Position numbers and translations under genes: made by a program | Shown: positions 1 to 10,061 of the stretch, in pieces | How the letters are laid out: each line of letters opens with the position of its first letter | Numbering within the stretch: the stretch's first letter is position 1 | The notes under the pieces: model-generated | What the model was told of the DNA's origin: nothing | What the model saw: only the letters and a program-made list of their open reading frames with translations | Databases searched by the model: none | Assembly: GCF_003270085.1 (NCBI RefSeq) | Contig: NZ_QFDQ01000116.1 | Coordinates: forward strand, 1 to 64,000 | Reading direction: 5' to 3' | Source: Streptomyces triticisoli | GTDB lineage: Bacteria; Actinomycetota; Actinomycetes; Streptomycetales; Streptomycetaceae | DNA: 64,000 bases

Positions 1-1308
1 GGCCTCGGCGGCCGGGGTCTCCGGGGCGGCGGGCTGCGCGGCGGGTTCGGAGAACCCGGTCGCGGCACGTCGCACGACCCGACGCCGGGTGCGCCGCGTC
101 CCGGCCTCCTCGGCGGCAGCGGCCTGAGCGGCGGGCTCACCGACGCCGGCGGGCGTCTGCGGCGCGGGCTCTTCGACGGGGGCGCCCCTCTCGGACTCCG
201 CCTCACCCGTGGGGGAGGCGGAGGGCGCGGCCACCCGGCGCGTGGCGCGCCGGCGCACACGGCTCGGAGCCGCCTCCTCCACCGCCTCGGCAACGGACTC
301 ACCCTCGACGGCGGGCGCCTCGGCGACGGCCTCGGGCTCGGGGCTCACGGCAGCCTCAGCGTTCTCAGCCCTAGGGCTCTCTGCGGCCTCGGCAGGCTCC
401 GGCGCCCCGGCAGGCGCGGCCACCCGGCGCGTGGCGCGTCGGCGCACACGGCGCGGAGCCGCCTCCTCCCCCACCTCGGCAACGGGCTCGGCAACGGGCT
501 CGGACTCATCGGCGGGCGCCTCGGCGACGGCCCCGGGAGCCGGGCTCACCGCGGTCTCGTCCGGCTTCGGCGCACCAGCGGGCGCCGACACGCGCCGGGT
601 CGCACGCCGCTTCGCGGGACCGGTGGGCTCGGCGAGGGTCTCGGCGGCGGCCTGCTGGTCCGTGATCTCCGTGATCTCCGTGATCTCCGTGGTCTCCGCA
701 GTCTCTGCGGTCTCTGCGGTCTCTGCCGTCTCCGCGCTCGCGGCCGGTACGACCGCCTCGGCCATCCCGGTCGCTTCCGCCGACGCGGGCGCCGCGGCGG
801 GCGTGGACACGCTGCGCGTGGCACGTCGGCGGGTACGCCGTGGAGCGGCGGCCTCGCCGACTTCGACGGACCCGGCGGGAACCTCGATGGCGGCCTCGCC
901 GGATCCGGCCGGCGCCTCGTCGGCGGCAACCACCGGCACGACGGTCTCGGCGGCCTCGGCGGCCTCGCCCTGGGCGGTCTTCGGAGCTCCGGTGGGCGCG
1001 GAGACCCGGCGGCGCGTACGACGCGCGGACACGGGCTCCTCCACGGCGGCAGCGGCCTCTTCCTCCGCCTCAGCACCTGCGACAGCGGCCTCAGTGGCCT
1101 CAGTGGGCTCCACCGCCTCCTCCGCGACCTCCGTGGAGGAGGCCACCGGAACGGCCGGAGCCGTGATCTCGGCCGGCTCCTCGGCGGACGCGGCGGCGGG
1201 CGGGCCCGCCGGGCGGGACGCGACACGGCGCCGACGACGCGGCGGCAGGGTGTCGCTGGGGGTGTTCAGTTCTTCGGAACCCTCGGCGGGTTCGGTCGGC
1301 TCGAGCAT
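1..1308 (-). CDS. rne: Ribonuclease E/G, N-terminal part (runs off the left edge)
   Basis: The reading frame is open from an ATG at 1308 to the window edge (436 codons), with a GGGAG ribosome site about 9 bases upstream. Everything visible is low-complexity: Ala/Glu/Pro/Val-rich spacers alternate with basic blocks such as RRVARRRTRR that recur about eight times; two blocks near 230-262 and 420-452 are almost identical in DNA. Long disordered basic arms like this precede the S1 and catalytic domains in Streptomyces RNase E/G (RNase ES), where they are thought to hold RNA and degradosome partners. The catalytic part lies outside the window, so the family call rests on this composition plus the next gene (1587-2414), the usual neighbour of rne in Streptomyces. 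Confidence 0.75.
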   Translation of the reverse strand, partial: MLEPTEPAEGSEELNTPSDTLPPRRRRRVASRPAGPPAAASAEEPAEITAPAVPVASSTEVAEEAVEPTEATEAAVAGAEAEEEAAAAVEEPVSARRTRRRVSAPTGAPKTAQGEAAEAAETVVPVVAADEAPAGSGEAAIEVPAGSVEVGEAAAPRRTRRRATRSVSTPAAAPASAEATGMAEAVVPAASAETAETAETAETAETTEITEITEITDQQAAAETLAEPTGPAKRRATRRVSAPAGAPKPDETAVSPAPGAVAEAPADESEPVAEPVAEVGEEAAPRRVRRRATRRVAAPAGAPEPAEAAESPRAENAEAAVSPEPEAVAEAPAVEGESVAEAVEEAAPSRVRRRATRRVAAPSASPTGEAESERGAPVEEPAPQTPAGVGEPAAQAAAAEEAGTRRTRRRVVRRAATGFSEPAAQPAAPETPAAEA

Positions 1309-1586
1309 GCGGGCGTATCTCCCGTCAGGCCCCCGGGCGCCGCGCCTGGTCCGGTGCCGATCACGTCGATCGAACACCGCTGACGTCCACGGCCGCGCGG
1401 TGCGCGATGGCCGCCGTCCGGGGCGCGGGCGCCACACGGGGGCTTTCTATGTCTTGTCTCGCCGGTTCCGTACGCCTTGTCGTGCACGGCCTGGCGAAAG
1501 TCTTCTGGTCGGTGCGCTGCCCGACCCAGGTGGCTCCCGAGTACGAGGGCGGCGCTTCGGCGTCCATCCCTTGCGCGGAACCGCCC

Positions 1587-2414
1587 CTACGCCGGCGCCT
1601 TCGCGGCGGCAGGAGCGGCGGCCCCCACGGAATCGGCCGGGGCGGCCGTGTCTGCCTCGCGGTCGGGCGCGAGCGGGTCGGTCACCGTGCCGGTCTCTTC
1701 ATCGAACAGCCCCTGCGCCAGCCTGGTCACCGCTGCGGGGACCGGCGGCGCCAGGTCGGCCACGGCGCGGAGACCGGACAGGACGTCGTCGGGTCGTACG
1801 GCAGGCGTCACGTGCCGAACAACCAGCCGCAGTATCGCACAGGGCTGGTCACTCGGCCCATCGGCTGCCGAACCATGCGTGGGTACGCTCTCCAGGCCCA
1901 CGACCGCGGACCGGGCGTCGAAGGTGCGCAGGCCGTTCTTGGTCATGCGCTGCACTTCGACGGTCCCGGCGCCGTTGAACGCCGCGACCGCGCGTGCGGC
2001 CTCGGCCGGGTCTACGCCGTCCAGCCGCAGCTCCCACACGGAAGCGGTCAGCCGGTCGGCGAGCCCCGGTGCACGGGCCTCGACCGCCTCGACGATGTCC
2101 AGCCCGGTGGGCAGCGACTCGTCGAGCAGCACGCGCAGGCGCTCCGGATCGCGGGGCACGGTGAGCGAGATTTCCAGGTACTCCGCCTCACTGCCCGTGC
2201 CGGTGGGTGCGGCATTGGCGTAGGACACCCTCGGGTGCGGAGTGAACCCCGCCGAGTACGCCATCGGCACCTCGGCACGGCGCAGCGCACGCTCGAAGGC
2301 GCGCTGGAAGTCACGGTGGCTGGTGAACCGGAGGCGGCCGCGCTTGGTGTAGCGCAGTCGGATGCGCTGCACCGCGGGTGCGGGCGGCGGGCCTTCGGGC
2401 TGTCGCTTGCCCAG
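1587..2414 (-). CDS. TIGR03936-family radical-SAM-linked protein (DUF2344), probable CTG start
   Basis: 275 residues. The N-terminal two thirds carry the DUF2344 signature: an RIRLRYTKRGRLRFTSHRD start, then AYSAGFTPHPRVSYANA and GSEAEYLEI. The C-terminal tail is Ala/Pro/Asp-rich. This family is found beside, or fused to, B12-binding radical SAM proteins of the TIGR03960 type, one of which is encoded at 5276-7231; the biochemical role is unknown. The frame stays open up to a GTG at 2474 that overlaps the upstream stop, but that GTG has no ribosome site. A CTG at 2412-2414 has AGGAG 9 bases upstream and begins LGKRQPEG shortly before the conserved domain, so it is chosen. The gene lies between the repeat membrane protein and rne. 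Confidence 0.8.
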   Translation of the reverse strand: MGKRQPEGPPPAPAVQRIRLRYTKRGRLRFTSHRDFQRAFERALRRAEVPMAYSAGFTPHPRVSYANAAPTGTGSEAEYLEISLTVPRDPERLRVLLDESLPTGLDIVEAVEARAPGLADRLTASVWELRLDGVDPAEAARAVAAFNGAGTVEVQRMTKNGLRTFDARSAVVGLESVPTHGSAADGPSDQPCAILRLVVRHVTPAVRPDDVLSGLRAVADLAPPVPAAVTRLAQGLFDEETGTVTDPLAPDREADTAAPADSVGAAAPAAAKAPA

Positions 2415-2470
2415 TGGAACTTCTCCTCGTGTACGGCGGACGGTCCGGGGCGCGCGGGGGTGACTTCCGA

Positions 2471-3688
2471 TCACCCCCGGGTCGGCGGGGACGCTTCGCG
2501 CCCGGTCCTTCTGTCTAGAGTACGCGTCCCGGCCGCCACAGGTTCCCGCCGGGCAGGCGGCCGGGGTGCCCCGAAGAGCGCCTTGCGCAGGTCGGCGCGG
2601 GTCTGCCGGGCGATGTCACGGGCGGCGGCGAACGCCTCCCGGCCGGCTCGGCCCACACGGCGCGCGGCCCGGGCGGCGGGGCGCAGCACGGCGTCCCGTA
2701 CGAGGTGCCCGACCGGCGTGAGCACCGTGCGGTACACCCAGCGCAGGGGTTCCACGAGGATCCACCGGAAGAGGGTTCCCAGGAACCGCCCGACGGCGAG
2801 CGAGATCCGTCCCGCGACCCGCCAGGCGTGTCCGAGGGCGTCCGCGACCTCCCGCCCGACGAGGGCCAGGACGCGTCCGAGGGGCGCGAGCACCCACCGC
2901 CACAGCGCGAGCGCGGGCAGAACGAACAGCACCCGGCCGGCCCAGTACAGGGCGGTGCCGACCCCGACGGCGACCCTCCCCAGCACCCACCACAGCCCCC
3001 TGGCACACCAGGCGATCCCCCGCCCCACCGGCGCGAGAACCCACGTGTACAACCACACCGCGGGCACAACGAGCAGCCACCGCCCGGCCCAGACCACCCC
3101 CGCCAGCACCCCGGCCCCCACAGCGGCGAGCACGAGCCCGACCCCTCGCACAAGCCACACGAGCGCATGCCCGACGGGCGTGAGCACGCGCGTGTACACC
3201 CATCCCAGCGCAGCCCCGACCCCCCTCGCCACCCGCACGAGCACATGACCGACCGGCGTCAGCATCCACCGGTACACCCACACCAGCGGTACGACGACCA
3301 GCACCAGCCCCAACCACCCGAGCACCCGTGCGACCGCATGCCCGACAGGCGTGAGCACGCGCGCGTACACCCACCCCGGCGCAGCCCCGACCCCCCGCAC
3401 AAGCCACACGAGCGCGTGCGCCAGAGGCGTCAGCACCCACCGGTACACCCACACCAGTGGTACGACGACCAGCACGCGCCCGAGCCGTTCCAATACCCGC
3501 ACGACCGCCCGGCCGACCGGCCACAGCACGGTGTCGCGCAGGAACCGCCCGCCGACGACGAGCGCGTCCCACACCATCCGCACCGGCACGACCAGTACCA
3601 GCACGATGATCCGTACGGGCATCCGGACCGCCGCCACGAGGCAGCCCTCGGGCGGCTGCTCCCCCGCCCCCGGCTTGTCGAGTTCCAT
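2471..3688 (-). CDS. Repetitive membrane-associated protein of unknown function
   Basis: 405 residues from an ATG at 3688 (weak ribosome site). The core is built from about eight diverged copies of a roughly 30-35 residue unit whose hallmark is a hydrophobic stretch, an aromatic WVYR or WVYA, then VLTPVGH, with an Arg or His following; clear copies read VWVYRWVLTPLAH, GWVYARVLTPVGH, VWVYRWMLTPVGH and GWVYTRVLTPVGH. The repeats alternate Val/Leu/Trp-rich membrane-compatible segments with short basic turns. The C-terminal 90 residues are Arg/Ala-rich and probably cytoplasmic. Its stop overlaps the long-frame GTG of the next gene. I recognise no catalytic motif and no family name. The DNA is repetitive in step with the protein, so recent unit duplication is likely. 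Confidence 0.7.
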   Translation of the reverse strand: MELDKPGAGEQPPEGCLVAAVRMPVRIIVLVLVVPVRMVWDALVVGGRFLRDTVLWPVGRAVVRVLERLGRVLVVVPLVWVYRWVLTPLAHALVWLVRGVGAAPGWVYARVLTPVGHAVARVLGWLGLVLVVVPLVWVYRWMLTPVGHVLVRVARGVGAALGWVYTRVLTPVGHALVWLVRGVGLVLAAVGAGVLAGVVWAGRWLLVVPAVWLYTWVLAPVGRGIAWCARGLWWVLGRVAVGVGTALYWAGRVLFVLPALALWRWVLAPLGRVLALVGREVADALGHAWRVAGRISLAVGRFLGTLFRWILVEPLRWVYRTVLTPVGHLVRDAVLRPAARAARRVGRAGREAFAAARDIARQTRADLRKALFGAPRPPARREPVAAGTRTLDRRTGREASPPTRG

Positions 3689-3794
3689 ACCGGGAAGGAC
3701 GCGGCGGCACGCCGTCCGGATGCATGCCCGCGTGCCGTGTTCTCTCCCCCGAACAGCGGATCAGGCCCAGCCCGGTCCCGGCTTCAGGACGTGT

Positions 3795-4151
3795 TCAGGA
3801 GCCGCCGCGGCTCTGGGCCTCGGCCGTGGCGATCGCCTGGGCGTCCGACTCGGCCACCGCGACGGCGAAGCCGAGCGCCTCGGTGATGTGGGCCGCCGCA
3901 GCCATGACGCGTGCCGTGCCCACCACGGGAGCGATCGCCACGAGAACGTCCTGCACCTGCTCGAGTGTCAGGTTGGCCTTGACCGCGGGATCGACGTGGG
4001 CGAGGTAGGAGATCGCCGGTGCGTCCATGGCCGCGAGCGCGGCGATGCGGGTGAGGATGAGCGCGCTCTCGTCCATGTGGCATCGCTCGATCGAGTCCAT
4101 GGTCATGGCGGCGAGTGTGTCGAGGACGGGAGCCTCCGACGCTGTAGCCAT
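3795..4151 (-). CDS. Small carboxymuconolactone decarboxylase-fold (CMD/AhpD-like) protein
   Basis: 118 residues from the ATG at 4151, which has AAGGTGG upstream; longer readings of the frame lack a ribosome site and conserved residues. The chain is all-helical. LDTLAAMTMDSIERCHMDESALILTRIAALAAMDAP matches the CMD core, where members bind small cyclic acids or act as AhpD-type peroxidase partners. Only one Cys (ERCHMD) is present, so the CxxC of true AhpD is absent and peroxidase-reductase chemistry is unlikely by that route. The gene stands alone, divergent from the 231-residue protein at 4400. Confidence 0.72.
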   Translation of the reverse strand: MATASEAPVLDTLAAMTMDSIERCHMDESALILTRIAALAAMDAPAISYLAHVDPAVKANLTLEQVQDVLVAIAPVVGTARVMAAAAHITEALGFAVAVAESDAQAIATAEAQSRGGS

Positions 4152-4399
4152 CTCGGGACCACCTTCCGGTGCTGTGCGGAACCGGCACGCGGCCCCCGCA
4201 CAGCACGGCACCCGCATGCCCGTTGCTTGCCCTTCCACCGTATGGACCGGCCGACCCCGGCGCACATCGGGCCGTGAATTTGGACACTCGTCTCCATGGC
4301 GGGACACAACAACCCGCAGAGCTCAGGAGCTCCCTGCACTCGTCCTGCCGTTGTACTCGTGGTCGAAGGCTGTCAGTGGCGTCCGCTTGGATGTGCAAC

Positions 4400-5095
4400 A
4401 TGACCGTCCACGACGTGGCCCGCGTGCTGCCCGATGTCCCGTCCCTGCGGAACCTCTGCCGCTCCTTGGCGATGGCCGAAGCCATCGTGAACCCCGAGGG
4501 CGACGAGCGCTACCACACGTTCGACCCCGACTGGTCGCAGACCGAGGAACTGGCCGCGATGTGGAACGGCTCGGGCGACGAGTACGCCATCGTCTTCTCG
4601 CCCGCCGGCGCCTACGTACGGGGCTTCGATCACGAGTCACCGCTCAGTCCGTACCACCACGACGACGTGCCCCGGCCCTGGCCCGGGGTGGTGGACTCCG
4701 TGCCCGCGGTCTTCCGGCAGTACGTCCACGAGCCCGCCTTCACGGACGAGGACGGCACGCCCGTGGTGACGGTCTGCCTGTGGCACGAGGCAGGGACCGG
4801 GCGCTGGCAGGCCGGAGAGATCGACTTCCCCGAAGGACATCCCGATCCCGACGGCTCGGCCTGGCTGTTCGAGCTCCTGACGGACTCGGCCCCCGAAGCC
4901 TTCCAGGCATTCGCCGAGGACTACTACGAGACCGCGGTCGACCTCGAGGCCGTACGCCACGTCTACCGCCTGCGCCCCCTTGACCGGGCCCTGATCGCCG
5001 CCCTCAACCCCACGGCCTCCGTCAAGGACGTCGTCCAGGAAGCCCTGGCCATCGACTACCCCGTCGACCCGGCCCTGTCCCCCGAAACCAGCTGA
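4400..5095 (+). CDS. Conserved hypothetical protein, soluble, acidic
   Basis: 231 residues. ATGs at 4391 and 4400 are in frame; 4400 begins MTVHDVARVLPDVPSLRNLC and is preferred, though neither has a strong ribosome site. The protein is soluble, acidic and rich in Trp/Tyr, with segments such as YHTFDPDWSQTEELAAMWNG and YAIVFSPAGAYVRGFDHESP that look like a compact globular fold; there is no signal peptide, membrane helix or catalytic motif I know. It is the only plus-strand gene in the first 20 kb and sits between two radical-SAM-related genes. The function is not recognised. Confidence 0.72.
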   Translation: MTVHDVARVLPDVPSLRNLCRSLAMAEAIVNPEGDERYHTFDPDWSQTEELAAMWNGSGDEYAIVFSPAGAYVRGFDHESPLSPYHHDDVPRPWPGVVDSVPAVFRQYVHEPAFTDEDGTPVVTVCLWHEAGTGRWQAGEIDFPEGHPDPDGSAWLFELLTDSAPEAFQAFAEDYYETAVDLEAVRHVYRLRPLDRALIAALNPTASVKDVVQEALAIDYPVDPALSPETS

Positions 5096-5275
5096 CATCG
5101 CTGACATCACCGCCGGGCGGCGGCAGCGGCGTTCCAGGCGCTCCCTGTGCCGGCTGCTGCCGCCCCCGCTGTGCGCCCGCCGAGCGCGCTCGGCGGCTCC
5201 ACTACCTCTTCCCCTGGGATGCCCGCCACGGCCTCGGCGACGCGGCTCAACGGGTCGCCGAGGCCGGCAGGCGTT

Positions 5276-7231
<1,956 letters not shown>

Positions 7232-7280
7232 CTCGCGGACCTTTGTGAGCTGACAGGGGTGACCATTCAGCGTAACCCGG

Positions 7281-8780
7281 TCAGGGACCTGCCTCGCACG
7301 CCCGGAGGGCGCCCGGCAGCTCTGCCTCGTACGCCGCCGCGCGCTGCTCCTCGCGGCCGTGCAGCACTCCGTACGTGAAGGCGCTCTCCCTCGCCGCCTG
7401 CGCCTGGCCGGCCAGTTCGCGCAGGGCCTGGCGGGCCATGACGCTGTCCTGGTGGTCGCCGAGCAGGCCCTGCAGCAGCTTCGCCGCCTTCAGCAGGCCG
7501 GCGGCCGGGTCGCCGAGGGCGGGGACGGCGGCCTCGGCCGCGTACCGGGTGGCCTTGGCCTGCTTGCGGGCCTCGTGCAGGGCGAGGTCGCGGTCGTGGC
7601 CGGGCGGCAGGGCGAGGGCCTGCTCCAGCAGGGTGGAGAGGGTCGCGCGCTCCTTCCGTACGGCCTTGGCGAGCACTTTGGCCGGTTTCCCGGCGGCTGC
7701 CGGGCGCAGCGGCGGGTCGGCCAGCAGCGCGTCCAGGGTGTCGAGCAGGTCCAGGTGGCGCTCGCTGTCGAGGGCGGCGAGGAGCCGGCGGCGCGAGCCG
7801 CTGCGGCGGGCCTGGGACCAGGTGCGCAGACGGGCGTGGACGGGGCCGGTCACCAGGGTGTCGGGGAGGTCGTCCAGGTCGGCGGTGAGGCGTTCGGTGA
7901 GGACCTCCTGGTCGCGGGCGAGGCCGAGTTCGCCGCCGAGCCATCGCAGTTCCTCGCGGAGGGGGTCGGTGGCGGCCCGGTCCAGGACCGTGCGGTAGGT
8001 GCGCAGGGCGCTGCGCAGGCGGCGGGTGGCGACGCGCATGCGGTGGACGGAGTCGTGCACGTCCCGTCGCACGGCGGGGTCGAGGGTGACGAGGGCGTCG
8101 CGCTGGGTGCGCAGGTAGGCGAGGACGTGGTCGCCGGCCGTCGTGGGGGTCCGCTCCTCGGGCGGCTCGGGGCGGCGGTCCGGTCCGGCGGTCGCGGTCA
8201 GGGCGCGGGCCAGTTTGGAGGGGGACGAGGAGGGCCGTACGCCCGCCCCGCGCAACCGTTTCTCCACCGTGTCGAGGAGGGCCGGGTCGCCGCCGTCGGC
8301 CAGTTCCACCTCGATCTCGGTCCACTGGGCGGCGCGTCCGTCGCCGGCCGGCCGTTCGGCCCGTACGTCGTCGACGGCGACCTCGGCGAGCAGCGCGCCG
8401 TCCGCGTCGACGAGGTGGCTGAGGTCGCGCCGGGTGCGGATGCGGACCAGGGGCAGCAGTTCGCTGCGGCGGACGCGGGAGCGGACGAGTGCGGCGAGGG
8501 CGGGCGGCACGGTGCCGGACAGGGGTGCGTGGATCTCGTCGCGCACACCGGGGGCGACCGGGAACTTCAGGTGCCAGCCCGCGTCGGTGCCTCCGGTGCG
8601 GCGGCGCAGGGTGAGTCCGGCGGCGGCGAGGCGTTCGTCGGCGGTGTCGTAGTAGACGGCGTCCAGGTCGGCGACGCCCTTGTCGAGGACGGCCGCGACT
8701 CCGCCGGCGCCGGTCAGGTCGGGCAGACCGCCGACGTCGGACTCGTACTTGCGCTCGATTTCGCGCTTGGTGTCCGCCAT
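7281..8780 (-). CDS. CYTH and CHAD domain protein
   Basis: 499 residues. The N-terminus carries the CYTH signature EIERKYE at residues 7-13, then YYDTADERLAAAGLTLRRR, the tunnel fold that binds triphosphates or inorganic polyphosphate with a divalent metal. Residues about 220-490 form a CHAD helical domain with conserved basic residues (SVHRMRVATRRLRSALRTYR), which binds polyphosphate in studied homologues. Role by family knowledge: triphosphate or polyphosphate binding or hydrolysis. The gene follows rodA with an 81-base gap and precedes the radical SAM gene. Confidence 0.9.
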   Translation of the reverse strand: MADTKREIERKYESDVGGLPDLTGAGGVAAVLDKGVADLDAVYYDTADERLAAAGLTLRRRTGGTDAGWHLKFPVAPGVRDEIHAPLSGTVPPALAALVRSRVRRSELLPLVRIRTRRDLSHLVDADGALLAEVAVDDVRAERPAGDGRAAQWTEIEVELADGGDPALLDTVEKRLRGAGVRPSSSPSKLARALTATAGPDRRPEPPEERTPTTAGDHVLAYLRTQRDALVTLDPAVRRDVHDSVHRMRVATRRLRSALRTYRTVLDRAATDPLREELRWLGGELGLARDQEVLTERLTADLDDLPDTLVTGPVHARLRTWSQARRSGSRRRLLAALDSERHLDLLDTLDALLADPPLRPAAAGKPAKVLAKAVRKERATLSTLLEQALALPPGHDRDLALHEARKQAKATRYAAEAAVPALGDPAAGLLKAAKLLQGLLGDHQDSVMARQALRELAGQAQAARESAFTYGVLHGREEQRAAAYEAELPGALRACEAGP

Positions 8781-8861
8781 GACCCGAATCTAATGCCGAC
8801 CGGCACCGGAGGGTACGGGAGAGCCGCCCCCGCACCCGGGAACGGCTCGACCGCCGGAGGC

Positions 8862-10061
8862 CTACGCCGACATCGGCCGCTGCACCCTGATCGACTGCAG
8901 CAGCCCCACCGCCACCCACACCGCGAACATCGCCGAGCCGCCGTAGGACACGAACGGCAGGGGCAGTCCGGTGACCGGCATGATGCCGAGGGTCATGCCG
9001 ATGTTCTCGAAGCTCTGGAAGGCGAACCAGGCGACGATTCCGGCGGCGACGATCGTGCCGTACAGCTCGGTCGTCTCGCGGGCGATGCGGCAGGCGCGCC
9101 ACAGCACGATCCCGAGCAGGACGATGATCAGACCGGCGCCGACGAAGCCGAGTTCCTCGCCCGCGACCGTGAAGACGAAGTCGGTCTGCTGTTCGGGCAC
9201 GAACTGGCCGGTGGTCTGCGAGCCCTGGAAGAGGCCCGCGCCGGTCAGACCGCCGGAGCCGATGGCGATGCGGGCCTGGTTGGTGTTGTAGCCGACGCCG
9301 GCCGGGTCGAGGCTGGGGTTGGCGAAGGCGGCGAACCGGTTGATCTGGTACTCGTCCAGGATGTGCAGCTGCCAGATGGCGACGCAGCCGACGACGCCGG
9401 CCGTGAGCAGGCCGAAGATCCATCGGTTGGAGGCGCCGGAGGCGAGCAGCACGCCCAGGACGATGGTCAGCAGGACCAGGACCGTGCCGAGGTCGGGCAT
9501 GAGCAGCACGACCATGATCGGTACGGCGGCCAGGCCCAGCGACTGCAGGACCGTGCGGTGGTCGGGGTACATCTTGTCGCCGGCGTCGACCCGGGCCGCG
9601 AGCAGCATCGCCATGCCCAGGATGATCGTGACCTTCACGAACTCGGAGGGCTGCAGGGAGAAGCCGCCGGCGAGGCGGATCCAGTTGCGGTTGCCGTTGA
9701 TGGTGGCGCCGAGCGGGGTGAGCACCAGCAGCACCCCGAGCACCGAGACCCCGTACAGGACCGGCACGGCGTTGCGCAGGGCGCGGTGGCCGAGCCAGAC
9801 GGTGGCGATCATCAGGGCGAACCCGATGCCGGTGTTCAGGACGTGCCGGACCAGGAAGTAGTACGGGTCGCCCTTGTTGATGTCGGTGCGGTTGCGGGTG
9901 GCCGAGTAGACCAGGGCGGCGCCGATCATGGACAGCGCGAGCGCGGACAGCAGTATCGGCCAGTCAAGCCGGCGGGCCAGTGAGTCGCGGGCGAAGAGCC
10001 GGGCCCAGCGGGCCTGTTCGGGTCCGTATCCGGAGACGGAGAAACTGTTCGCGCCGGTCAT
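8862..10061 (-). CDS. rodA: RodA/FtsW-family SEDS peptidoglycan glycosyltransferase
   Basis: 399 residues with about ten membrane helices. SEDS proteins polymerise lipid II into glycan strands with a partner class B PBP. Visible family features are WIRLAGGFSLQPSEFVK, the extracellular loop rich in conserved residues before LLMPDLGTVLV, and the C-terminal GLPLPFVSYGGSAM motif. The ATG at 10061 has a strong GGAGG upstream and overlaps the mrdA stop by four bases, so translational coupling with its partner PBP2 is expected. In S. coelicolor the corresponding gene was named sfr. It is the last gene of the elongation set that starts with mreB. Confidence 0.93.
   Translation of the reverse strand: MTGANSFSVSGYGPEQARWARLFARDSLARRLDWPILLSALALSMIGAALVYSATRNRTDINKGDPYYFLVRHVLNTGIGFALMIATVWLGHRALRNAVPVLYGVSVLGVLLVLTPLGATINGNRNWIRLAGGFSLQPSEFVKVTIILGMAMLLAARVDAGDKMYPDHRTVLQSLGLAAVPIMVVLLMPDLGTVLVLLTIVLGVLLASGASNRWIFGLLTAGVVGCVAIWQLHILDEYQINRFAAFANPSLDPAGVGYNTNQARIAIGSGGLTGAGLFQGSQTTGQFVPEQQTDFVFTVAGEELGFVGAGLIIVLLGIVLWRACRIARETTELYGTIVAAGIVAWFAFQSFENIGMTLGIMPVTGLPLPFVSYGGSAMFAVWVAVGLLQSIRVQRPMSA

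Noticed and set aside
209-1978. Plus-strand Ala/Ser-rich open frame opposite rne
   Set aside because: Antisense shadow of the repetitive arm; it spans the gap and runs into the next gene without any ribosome site or domain.
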